In this document: in pieces, positions 44,501 to 51,276 of the stretch
Layout of the letters: every line of letters starts with the position of its first letter
How positions within the stretch are numbered: position 1 is the first letter of the stretch
Origin: Chloroflexota bacterium
GTDB lineage: Bacteria; Chloroflexota; Anaerolineae; Anaerolineales; Villigracilaceae
NCBI GenBank assembly: GCA_023459215.1
Contig: JAEWVF010000039.1
Location: 1 to 64,000 of the forward strand
Reading direction: 5' to 3'
Length of the DNA: 64,000 nucleotides
Notes under the pieces: model-generated
The model's input: only the letters and a program-made list of their open reading frames with translations
What the model was told of the DNA's origin: nothing
Databases searched by the model: none
Translations under genes and position numbers: made by a program

Positions 44501-44742
44501 AGCGTGTCTGGGCGCGGCACGGTTATGACCGCAGTGAGGAGCCTACCGATGCCGATCATGTGGTTGAATTGCAGATGTCCGGCACCGATAGCTTCAGCAA
44601 CCTGTGGCCGCTGAATAGCAGCGAGAATCGCTCCGGCGGCAGCACCCTGGTCAATACCAATGTCACCATCGAAGACGGTACCACCAAAAAGGTGGGCGAG
44701 TTGTTGGGCAAATATTTCAAGATCACCAGTTTTACGCGTTAG
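41509..44742 (+). CDS. DUF4157 eCIS effector with C-terminal HNH-type nuclease domain
   Basis: A 1077-residue putative toxin. Residues 1-140 are Pro/Ala/Lys-rich and disordered. The DUF4157 domain (about 141-210: PLPDEIQSRLAQSFDADLSAVRIH, AFTYGSHIFLGPG, HEMTHVLQQS) holds an HExxH motif with His202 and His206. DUF4157 is the usual marker of eCIS cargo. Residues about 260-870 are long amphipathic helices rich in hydrophobic residues. The last 150 residues end in an HNH-like nuclease pattern, with Asp1016-His1017 in DADHVVELQ, then FSNLWPLNSSENRSGG. No immunity-like gene follows; a terminator and a converging cellulase gene do. Confidence 0.88.
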   Translation: MPAPASRSPAPAPARTENRRPVAATRAPVKPKVAPKPVAATTVRPAVRIAPKPAPAPKTVKAPPVPVPTVETGKRLPVGPVAPAAAISQPAVRLNLAPAAPETALKTPVAKTPATSARPRPPARSRRIQPLGKTPGAGQPLPDEIQSRLAQSFDADLSAVRIHTDQKAQSMARSVGARAFTYGSHIFLGPGERATDLPLIAHEMTHVLQQSTRPSVQRWSLAGGGDAHEREAQRGGQAAARGETVTVREHLSVPRIQRWSLSSALDRFADWANNIPGFSMLTFVIGFNPINMSRVERNATNLFRAVIGFMPGGDLIFRALQNHGILERVGGWLQQQLNSLGMAASTFKNALDEFLDSLSWSDIFDLDGVWERAKRIFTAPIDRIISFLGGLVSDILKFIRDAILRPVARLAEGTRAYDLMRLVLGYDPITNDPYPPTAENLIGGFMRLIGQEEKWQHLQQSRAIPRAWAWFQSQLGALMGFVSQIPGLFLQLWDALQIGDLLDIPGAFNKVRNIFGGFVSSFISWAGNAALEIMMFIFEALAPGAMPVLRRAASVIRTIISNPIGFVGNLVRAAKQGFQQFGRNIRTHLINGLVGWLTGALTGAGLTLPARWDLRGILSLVLQILGLTWQNIRQKLVRAIGETPVRVLETGFQLVVTLVREGPAAAWQQILQHMQNLQEMVMSGIRDWVVQTIVTQAVMRIVSMFNPAGAVIQAIIAIYNTVMFFRERLTQIIQVAESFFNSIAAIAGGNIGAAANLVERTMARLLPVVISFLARLIGLGGISERIRAIIARIRAPIDRALDRVVDWIKNLAMRFLARLTGTSNLNPQQRLDRGLESAQRAVNRFAGRRVGGVILRPLLAGIRVQYQMQALDVAERGTRWVVRGAVNPTGERPTDAQVQAGDAPDGSREKPYPIAWPKRPLANYRSYWLTDPKEVSGPTPQAQIQTKPSARLFSPAAGGTLPGGSDTVGIAGNFQTRLNLVVGPKKTGRSESEMNRFKRVWARHGYDRSEEPTDADHVVELQMSGTDSFSNLWPLNSSENRSGGSTLVNTNVTIEDGTTKKVGELLGKYFKITSFTR

Positions 44743-44748
44743 GAATGG

Positions 44749-44780
44749 AAAACCCGCCAACTTGGCGGGTTTTCGTTTTA
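44749..44780. terminator. Bidirectional terminator at the end of the eCIS operon
   Basis: Perfect 12-bp arms 44749-44760 and 44762-44773 (AAAACCCGCCAA and its complement), followed by a T-rich tail on the plus strand. The AAAA start of the left arm gives a T-tract for the minus-strand cellulase ending at 44800. Confidence 0.9.
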
Positions 44781-44799
44781 CATGCAGACTTACAAAATC

Positions 44800-47700
44800 T
44801 TACGGGAAGGGCGGGTAGGCGTTGCTGACCAGTTCGATGAACTGGGCCAGGAACCAGCGTCCGGAGACCGGGGCGTTTGGCAGGGCATTGGTGAGAGTAT
44901 TGCCGTTGAGCGAGTTGCCGGTGTAGGTCGGATCGCACATGCGGTCGAAACCTTTGCCGCCGGGGTTGTCCGGGCCAACCGGGATCAGCGAACTGGAGCC
45001 GTCGGATTCTCCGGGGGGTTTGACCCAAACGTAGGCTTCAATGCCGGGTAGCGGATTGGCCGTGGGCCGCGCGCCGATTCCAGCGCCGCTTTGGTTGCAC
45101 CAGTTACCCTTGTGGGTGCGCAGGTCAATGCGGCTTTCCATCACGAAAGTGGATAAGGTGGTGGATGTGCTGGCGGCTGTGGGCCGGTTCGGGCCGCCCC
45201 AGCCGTTGCGGGATGTATCCACTACCATGCCGATATCTGCCGGTAGAGCGCCAGACCCGCTTGTAAGTTTGGCCTTCAGGCTGGCCAGGTAGGTTTGTTC
45301 GTCGATGTGGTTGTTCCAATCGTACCAGCTTTGCAGTGAGCGAACGGGGTTGCCGCCAATCATCAAGTTGGCATCCAGGAAAGGCTCGTCGACCGGGTTG
45401 TAGTTGGCGGTGTTGCTGATGAAACCGTCAATCTTGCTGGCCCCGCCAGGAATGCCGGCTGCCGTCTCTTTGATCAAGGTTACGAAAGGATCCATATTGC
45501 TGGATTCCCAGCCAAGCCAGGCCGCGTGAGCGATGTCAATGTAGGCGTAGGTGTTGGGAATGGAACGCAGTGTGCCAATGGCATACTGGACGCCCTGAAC
45601 ATAGGCGCCGGTGTTTTTGGCTTCAGAGCATTTCTGGAAGCTGAGATTGGTGATCAGGTTGGGCAGCGAATCCGGTTCGATGACCATGACGATACGCAGG
45701 TTGCTGTATTTTGGCTGGCTGATAACGCTGTAGATGACATCGATGTACTCGCTCTTGTAGCGGTTCAGGCCATTGTTGGCAATCAGCAGTTCACCGTTGG
45801 AGGCCAGGGCCGAGCAGTCGCGGTTGGGCAGGTCATAGATGACGATGCCGATAGCGTTGACGCCTGATTGCAGGAGGGCCTGGTCGAGATGACCGGCCAG
45901 GCTGCGCGCATAACCGCCCGTGCCGTTGACCGCGTCGATGGTGTCGAGCCAGACGAAGGTCGGGAAGTTGGCGACCTGGCGCATCTTCGCGCCGAGAGTC
46001 CCGCCAACGGAATCCGCTGCGGCGTTGACCGAGGCGACATAATCCACATTGCGGTAGAAGGTCGCGCCGACGAACGGGTTATCCAGGTGCGTGCCGGGAG
46101 GCGGGTTGGTCGGAGTCGGGCCGATGGGGGTGTTGGTCGCAGTTGGGATAATCGGGGTGTTACTGGGGGTTGCGGTCGGGCCAACCGGCGTGTTGGTGCG
46201 GGTCGCTGTCGGGCCAATTGGGGTATTGGTGCGGGTGGCGGTGGGTGGAACCGTGGTATTCGTTGCGGTTGGGCCGCTGCCGCCGCACAGGACACCGTTC
46301 AACCTGAAGCTGGTCGGGGCGGCGTTTGATCCGCTGTAATTGGCGTTGAAGCCGAAGTTGGCTGTGCCGCCATTGGCGGGGATGCCGGCGTTGTGGCTGG
46401 CATTCGTCACCGAGACCGACTGGCCGCTCTGGGTGTAAGAGCCGTTCCACAGGTTGGTGATGGTCTGGTTGCCGGCGAATGTCCAGGTCAGCGTCCAGCC
46501 GTTGATGGGCGCGGCGCTGTTGTTGGTGATGGTCAGGTTGGCGGTGAAGCCGCTTCCCCAATCGTTCAGTGCGTAGTTGACTGCGCACGAGCCGCCCGTT
46601 CCGGAGGTGGGTGTGGCGCTGGGCGGGATGGGCGTGTTGGTGCGGGTGGCCGTTGGGCCAACGGGTGTATTGGTGCGCGTGGCCGTTGGGCCGACCGGCG
46701 TGTTGGTGCGCGTGGCGGTGGGCGGAACAGGCGTATTAGTTGCTGTGGCGCTGCCGCCGGGTTCATTGCCCCAAACGCGCGAACCGCTGACATAAGCCGG
46801 GATGTTGGCCCAATCAGTGTAGCTGGCGGGCATCGCGCCACTGGTGTGCCACCAGTCATTGCTGCCGGCGTAATTGGCGCTCCAGTCGCTCAGGCGTAGG
46901 GCGGTATGATATTCCCAGGCCGCGCCGGGAGCCAGCGAGGTTGTCCCGTAGTTGACGGTGAAGTAATAGGTTGAGCCGGAGGCCAGGGTTGGGCCGGAAA
47001 TGGTGGCCACGCCGGACTGATCGTAGTACTTCTCAAGCACATACTTGGAGGCCGCCTGCGAACCGTCCAGGTTAAAGTAGATGCGGACGGAGATATTGGC
47101 TACGGCGCTGGAACCAGTGTTCTGCACCCGGTAGTGGAAAGCGGACTGTTGGTTGTTATCCGTTCCACCCGAAACCAGTTGCACTTTCAATGCGCCGCCG
47201 CTGGTCGGAGTGTTGGTGCGGGTGGCGGTTGGGCCGAGCGGGGTGAAGGTGGCTGTCGGGTTGCTGCCGCCGGGCAAATTGTCGTTGCGGTGCTGGTAAA
47301 GGAAATCCTTGGTGAACTGGCCCATGTAATTGTCACCGCCGAGCAGGTTCCAGTTAGAGTCGAACATTTTAGGATCCCAGATTGTGTCAAAGACCCAGGC
47401 TGTCCAACTGACGCCCTTCGCATCCAAATAGGCGCTAAAGGGGATGCCATATCCAGAAAGTGTGCCGCTCGTTGGGACAGCGCCGCCCTGTATCCAGCCC
47501 CATTCGGTGATGAAGAACGGCACGGTGTTGGATGCATTCCCAAACCAGGAATCCCAGGTGCTCTGGCCGCCATGTTCCGGGTAGATGTGGGCCACGTAAA
47601 CCAGGTTGCTGCCGCTAAAGGGATTTGTGGCCGCTTCGGCGACGTTTTGCGACCAGCGCGGGCCGCCGATCAGGATCAGGTTGTTGGGCGCATGTGAACG

Positions 47701-48291
47701 GATGATATTGACCCAGGGCTGGGCAACTGTCTTCCAGGTGCTCCAGTTATCGGGGTTGATCGGCTCGTTGTAAAGCTCGAAAATCACGTTCGGGGTGTTG
47801 GCATACTTCGGGGCGACATAGTTCCAGAAGGCGCGGGTGGCTGTATCCACTTCGGCTGAGTTGTAATCTTTGATGTAGTGCCAGTCGATGATGCAGTAAA
47901 TCTGCTTGCTGATGCAGCGCTGCACCGCCGGGTCAAGGTGGTTGTTGAAGTAAGCGTCCGGGTTGGCCCGCCAGCCGGGTGTGCCATCGATGGCGTCCGG
48001 GTAGACCGGCAGACGCACGACACGCGCATACCAGCCGTTGGCGTTGTCGGTGGCCATGTCGATCAGGTCGCGGGCGTTGCGGTCACGCGAATCGGCTACG
48101 GCGACATCGACGAGCGAAACGCCGCGCAGGATCACATTGTTGCCGTTGGGGTCTTTGATATTTTTCCCGGACACCGAGAGCCAGGGGGTGTTGATGGCAT
48201 GCGCTGTCTGGGCGGGCAATGCCCCGACGATAAGCGCAAGCAACAGCAAAAGAGTGAACCATGACGAGTGAATTTTTAGTTTGGCTAACAT
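44800..48291 (-). CDS. Secreted bifunctional cellulase: GH5-CBM3-CBM2-GH6
   Basis: A 1163-residue exported enzyme with a signal peptide (hydrophobic core near 11-25, AHA end near 32). A GH5 domain spans about 35-335, with acid/base NEP in VIFELYNEP (near 172) and nucleophile Glu in FFITEWGW (near 263). CBM3 is at about 370-510 and CBM2 at about 562-670. A GH6 domain (736-1163) carries both family signatures: VIYDLPNRDCSALASNGE and VMVIEPDSLP. Thr/Pro linkers join the modules. It can combine an endo-acting GH5 with a GH6 cellulase on crystalline cellulose. GAAGGAG precedes the ATG. The CBM3-CBM2 pair is closely related to that of the neighbouring cellulase. Confidence 0.94.
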   Translation of the reverse strand: MLAKLKIHSSWFTLLLLLALIVGALPAQTAHAINTPWLSVSGKNIKDPNGNNVILRGVSLVDVAVADSRDRNARDLIDMATDNANGWYARVVRLPVYPDAIDGTPGWRANPDAYFNNHLDPAVQRCISKQIYCIIDWHYIKDYNSAEVDTATRAFWNYVAPKYANTPNVIFELYNEPINPDNWSTWKTVAQPWVNIIRSHAPNNLILIGGPRWSQNVAEAATNPFSGSNLVYVAHIYPEHGGQSTWDSWFGNASNTVPFFITEWGWIQGGAVPTSGTLSGYGIPFSAYLDAKGVSWTAWVFDTIWDPKMFDSNWNLLGGDNYMGQFTKDFLYQHRNDNLPGGSNPTATFTPLGPTATRTNTPTSGGALKVQLVSGGTDNNQQSAFHYRVQNTGSSAVANISVRIYFNLDGSQAASKYVLEKYYDQSGVATISGPTLASGSTYYFTVNYGTTSLAPGAAWEYHTALRLSDWSANYAGSNDWWHTSGAMPASYTDWANIPAYVSGSRVWGNEPGGSATATNTPVPPTATRTNTPVGPTATRTNTPVGPTATRTNTPIPPSATPTSGTGGSCAVNYALNDWGSGFTANLTITNNSAAPINGWTLTWTFAGNQTITNLWNGSYTQSGQSVSVTNASHNAGIPANGGTANFGFNANYSGSNAAPTSFRLNGVLCGGSGPTATNTTVPPTATRTNTPIGPTATRTNTPVGPTATPSNTPIIPTATNTPIGPTPTNPPPGTHLDNPFVGATFYRNVDYVASVNAAADSVGGTLGAKMRQVANFPTFVWLDTIDAVNGTGGYARSLAGHLDQALLQSGVNAIGIVIYDLPNRDCSALASNGELLIANNGLNRYKSEYIDVIYSVISQPKYSNLRIVMVIEPDSLPNLITNLSFQKCSEAKNTGAYVQGVQYAIGTLRSIPNTYAYIDIAHAAWLGWESSNMDPFVTLIKETAAGIPGGASKIDGFISNTANYNPVDEPFLDANLMIGGNPVRSLQSWYDWNNHIDEQTYLASLKAKLTSGSGALPADIGMVVDTSRNGWGGPNRPTAASTSTTLSTFVMESRIDLRTHKGNWCNQSGAGIGARPTANPLPGIEAYVWVKPPGESDGSSSLIPVGPDNPGGKGFDRMCDPTYTGNSLNGNTLTNALPNAPVSGRWFLAQFIELVSNAYPPFP
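46095..46280 (-). repeat. Thr/Pro linker repeats (second linker) in the GH5-GH6 gene
   Basis: Coding repeat of about 33 bases giving PTATRTNTPVG-like 11-residue units. It is low-complexity linker DNA between CBM2 and GH6, not a CRISPR array. Confidence 0.85.
46610..46745 (-). repeat. Thr/Pro linker repeats (first linker) in the GH5-GH6 gene
   Basis: Three to four copies of the same 33-base unit (PTATRTNTPVG) between CBM3 and CBM2, very similar in DNA to the repeats at 46095-46280, so slippage or recombination between them is possible. Confidence 0.85.
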
Positions 48292-48401
48292 TTCATTCTC
48301 CTTCGGTTAAATTCCTTTTCCAGGGAGCGAGACATTTTGCGATGAATGGATACGACCGAGTGGGGCGGTAGAGTGACCTTGATGGACTCCTTTCTGTTGC
48401 G

Positions 48402-50996
48402 CTACGGAGTTACGCTGCAAGGCGCGCCGTTCAAGGTGAATGCCGCCGGTTTGACGTTTGCGCCGCTGTAATTGGCGTTGAAGCCGAAGTTGACGCTGCC
48501 GTTGGCGGGAATGTTGCCGTTATAGCCCAGGTTGGTCACCGAAACGGACTGACCGCTTTGGGTGTGCGCACCGTTCCAAAGGTTGCTGATGTTCTGGTTG
48601 CCGGAGAAACTCCAGGCCAGCGTCCAGCCGTTGATGGCGGTTGCGCCGTTGTTGGCGATAACCACGTTGGCAGTGAAACCGGCGCCCCAATCGTTGAGAT
48701 TGCTATAGGTTACGGTGCAGGCCGCCGTCGTCGGGGTGGATGGCGTTGCGGTGGCGGTTGGGGTGCGCGTTTGGGTGGCAGTCTGGGTGGGTGTGCGGGT
48801 CTGGGTTGGCGTGCTGGTATGGGTCGGCGTACCGGTTTGCGGCGTGTTGGTGCGGGTGGGGGTAGCCGTCATCGTCGCTGTGCTGGTGCGCGATGCGGTT
48901 GGGGTGAAGGTCGGGGTGTTGGTGACGCCGCCGTCCGGTTCGGAGCCCCAGGAGCGCGTTCCGTTCACATAGGCCGGGATGGTTACCCAGTCGCTGTAGC
49001 TGGCGGGCAGGGTTCCGCTGGCGCGCCACCAGTCATTGCCGGATGTGTAAGTATTGGCCCAGTTATTCAGGTGCAGGGCCGTGTTGAAATCCCACGAGCT
49101 GCCGGCGGCCAGGGAGGCTGTCCCATAGTTGATGGTGAAGTAGTACGTCGAGCCGGATGACAGGGTTGGGCCGGTCACTGTGGCAGCGCTGGATTGGTCG
49201 TAATACTTCTCAAGCACGTACGTGGACGCGGCCTGCGACCCATCCAGTGTGAAGTAAACGCGCATCGAAACGTTGGAGACCGGGCTGGTGCCGATATTGC
49301 GGATGCGCAGGTTCATGGCCGACTGCTGGTTGTTGTCGGTGTTGCCGGTCAGTTGTACTTTCAGCGGCCCGTTGACCGGGGTAAGGCTGGGGCTGGGAGT
49401 CTGGGTCGGGGTGTTGCTGGGACAATTCGTGCAAATTGTTGGTGTAAAGCTTGGTGTAGCGGTTGGGGGTTGCGGCGCTGCGTTCCATAAACGCTGCAAC
49501 AGGGCCATCTTGCGCGTATCGAGTGCGCCCCAGGTACCCCAGCCCGATTCGTTGGTGCCGGGTTGGTAGGGGGTGGTATACAGGCCGCCGGTATCGCCGG
49601 ATTCGGGGTTGACCGACCAGTAAATGGTGTCCGTGATGCCTTCGTCGATTAGGTAATCGACAAAAATGTTCTGCCACTGCTCGTCGATGGTGTTATCGGT
49701 GATGTGGCTCCAGCGGGCCTGGTCGCGCAGGCTGGCTTTGCCGCGCGGCCAATCCATATTGCCGCCAAACTCACCGATGACGATGGCATAGCCCATATCC
49801 TTCAGGTAGCCGAAGTGTTCTTCCCAGCCCTGGCGCAGCAGGGCCTCGTTAATCACAATGTTGCAATCGGCGTTCCCGGCGGCATCGCCTTCCAGCCCGG
49901 CGCATTGCGGCTGGGCCGGATCCATGAAGCCCTTTTGCACAAAAACGGACGGGCCGTAGGTGTGCGGGGAATAGACCAGGCGCTCCTTGGGCACGTCCGG
50001 CGGGTTGGCGCCAGCTTCGTACAGGTTCTCGCCCCAGTTGGGATTGGTGGACGGGTCGCCGTGCGGTACCTGAACAACGGTGGTCGGGCTGCCGTCCTGG
50101 TTCCCGGCGGAGGCCGAAATACCCTGGACGAAAATCAGGATGTTGGGGTTGACCTCGTCGATGGCCTGGTAGGCATGTTCGGTCAGGGTCTTCCACTCTT
50201 CCCAGGTATAGTCCCAGGGTTCGTTGAAGATGTCGATGCCGATGATATTGCTGACGCCGAGTTGTTCTTGCAGTCCGGCCAGGGTGCGCAGGTCGTTCAG
50301 CCACATCGTCTCGTTGTACGGATGGGTGGTGGTGACGCTGCTCGGGTTGCCGGTCGCGGCGCAGGAATAATTCTCACGCTTGAAATCATAGTTGTCGCGG
50401 TCGAAATCGGCATAGGGTGGGCGCGCGTCCAGGCGGCCAGCCCGCCAGCCGATGTAGTTCGAGCACGAGTGGATGTCCAGGAGCACGTCGATGCCGGCCG
50501 CATCCAAGGCCTTGATGACGGTCTCGAGCGCCAGCCGGGAATTGGCAATGCGCACGGACGGGTTGTTCTTGAGATACGGTTCGCGTCCTTGCGGATTGTT
50601 GGGGTCGAGGGTCTGGGGCACGAGCGGCAGGCGAATCACGTTGATGCCCATCGCCTTGAACTCGGCCACATCCTGCTCGATGGTGCGGTTGCTCGGCGCC
50701 CAGAAGACGTTGCCCATATACATTTCCATCGGCGCGCCACTCGGGTTGGTCGGGTCGTTGGACGGTTCATGCCGGCCCTCCAGCCCAAACCAGGATGCGC
50801 CGCGGATTGGGTAGACGATGCCGTTTTTGGTGATATTCCCCTGGGCGTCGACGCGGAAAACGGCCGGGGCCGCGGCAGAAGCCGGGCTGACCGGGAAGGA
50901 CAGGGAAGACAACAGGATGGAAATGAGTATGAGCGCCCCTAAAATCAGTGTTGCCTGGTGTCTTAAATCAGACAGTCGAATTCTGTTGTGAGACAT
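48402..50996 (-). CDS. Secreted cellulase: GH5-CBM3-CBM2
   Basis: An 864-residue exported enzyme with a long signal segment (hydrophobic core about 15-33, then SPASAAA). The GH5 catalytic domain covers about 43-505: RGASWFGLEG at the start, acid/base Glu in IGIDIFNEPW (near 258), nucleophile Glu in AIVIGEFGG (near 408). CBM3 follows at about 543-683, a Thr/Pro linker, and a C-terminal CBM2 (about 757-864). Likely endoglucanase acting on cellulose outside the cell. AGGAG lies 6 bases before the ATG. The gene at 48291 starts 110 bases downstream in the same direction; no terminator is seen between, so they may be co-transcribed. Confidence 0.94.
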   Translation of the reverse strand: MSHNRIRLSDLRHQATLILGALILISILLSSLSFPVSPASAAAPAVFRVDAQGNITKNGIVYPIRGASWFGLEGRHEPSNDPTNPSGAPMEMYMGNVFWAPSNRTIEQDVAEFKAMGINVIRLPLVPQTLDPNNPQGREPYLKNNPSVRIANSRLALETVIKALDAAGIDVLLDIHSCSNYIGWRAGRLDARPPYADFDRDNYDFKRENYSCAATGNPSSVTTTHPYNETMWLNDLRTLAGLQEQLGVSNIIGIDIFNEPWDYTWEEWKTLTEHAYQAIDEVNPNILIFVQGISASAGNQDGSPTTVVQVPHGDPSTNPNWGENLYEAGANPPDVPKERLVYSPHTYGPSVFVQKGFMDPAQPQCAGLEGDAAGNADCNIVINEALLRQGWEEHFGYLKDMGYAIVIGEFGGNMDWPRGKASLRDQARWSHITDNTIDEQWQNIFVDYLIDEGITDTIYWSVNPESGDTGGLYTTPYQPGTNESGWGTWGALDTRKMALLQRLWNAAPQPPTATPSFTPTICTNCPSNTPTQTPSPSLTPVNGPLKVQLTGNTDNNQQSAMNLRIRNIGTSPVSNVSMRVYFTLDGSQAASTYVLEKYYDQSSAATVTGPTLSSGSTYYFTINYGTASLAAGSSWDFNTALHLNNWANTYTSGNDWWRASGTLPASYSDWVTIPAYVNGTRSWGSEPDGGVTNTPTFTPTASRTSTATMTATPTRTNTPQTGTPTHTSTPTQTRTPTQTATQTRTPTATATPSTPTTAACTVTYSNLNDWGAGFTANVVIANNGATAINGWTLAWSFSGNQNISNLWNGAHTQSGQSVSVTNLGYNGNIPANGSVNFGFNANYSGANVKPAAFTLNGAPCSVTP
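48728..48925 (-). repeat. Thr/Pro linker repeats in the GH5-CBM3-CBM2 gene
   Basis: Low-complexity coding sequence for TPT/TRT units (TPTQTRTPTQTATQTRTPTA type) between CBM3 and CBM2. Irregular unit length. Confidence 0.8.
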
Positions 50997-51224
50997 AGTG
51001 ATCTCCTCTATTGACTACTTGTTTTTACAGAAAGGCCAACGGATACGGGAAGAAAAGGTGTCGGGTTTGATGGGGGTTCTCCTTTCTTCATTCCCACAGG
51101 TTTCGGAAATCGGCGGCCTGGGGGTTGCTCAGCGAGCGCTCAATGCTTTGGCAAAGGCCAAATTTTGCGCCTATACCTATAGAGAAGAAAAAATAGGAAT
51201 AAATACATACCAAAACCTTAAAAA
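50997..51224 (-). promoter_or_regulatory. Long structured leader of the GH5 cellulase gene
   Basis: About 228 bases without a gene lie between the terminator and the cellulase ATG. Read on the minus strand they contain several possible stems: TTTGGC-CTTT-GCCAAA (around 51145-51160), GCTC-GCT-GAGC (around 51126-51138), and CCCCAGG pairing with CCTGTGGG (around 51092-51122), followed by GGAGAACC and, further on, the AGGAG ribosome site. No small ORF with a good start is evident. It may hold an RNA regulator; no known riboswitch class is matched with confidence. Confidence 0.35.
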
Positions 51225-51256
51225 GAAAAACTGCCCTTTTTCAAGGGCAGTTTTTC
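51225..51256 (-). terminator. Rho-independent terminator of the sigma/CHAT/subtilase operon
   Basis: Arms 51226-51238 and 51243-51255 (AAAAACTGCCCTT and complement) with a 4-base loop; on the minus strand it starts about 20 bases after the subtilase stop and ends in a T-rich stretch. Confidence 0.9.
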
Positions 51257-51276
51257 TCTCCTGAAAGCCGGCTTGT

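Larger units (their letters stand above)
15669..44742 (+). other. Extracellular contractile injection system (eCIS) operon
   Basis: Twenty genes on one strand, mostly separated by 0-40 bases or overlapping, between a terminator at 15525 and another at 44749. The order of recognisable parts follows Afp/PVC clusters, with the cap protein (Afp16) moved to the front: cap, sheath, tube, sheath-like, tube, Afp7-like LysM, hub, spike, gp25, gpJ, gpI, fibres, candidate tape measure, AAA+ ATPase, DUF4157 effector. There are no capsid, portal, terminase, integrase or lysis genes, so it is not a prophage, and no TssJLM membrane genes, so not a classical type VI system. Confidence 0.92.

Noticed and set aside
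15669..44742. Prophage or integrated phage tail region
   Set aside because: No capsid, portal, terminase, integrase, lysis or replication genes, and an AAA+ ATPase plus DUF4157 effector are present; this is an eCIS layout.
15669..44742. Type VI secretion system
   Set aside because: Sheath, tube and gp25 are shared with T6SS, but TssJ/L/M membrane-complex genes, TssB/C pairs and ClpV are absent.
46095..46745. CRISPR-like array of roughly 33-base repeats
   Set aside because: The repeats are in frame and encode Thr/Pro linkers of a cellulase; there are no unique spacers of constant length and no cas genes.
51001..51110. c-di-AMP (ydaO) riboswitch
   Set aside because: GCCGA, GGAGAACC and ACCCGACA resemble parts of the aptamer, but the central GGGG-x-GAAUC and AGCUAAC elements are missing, so the call is not supported.
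50998..51264. An 88-codon plus-strand ORF before the terminator
   Set aside because: It starts next to the divergent cellulase start, has no ribosome site or recognisable protein pattern, and runs into the terminator hairpin.
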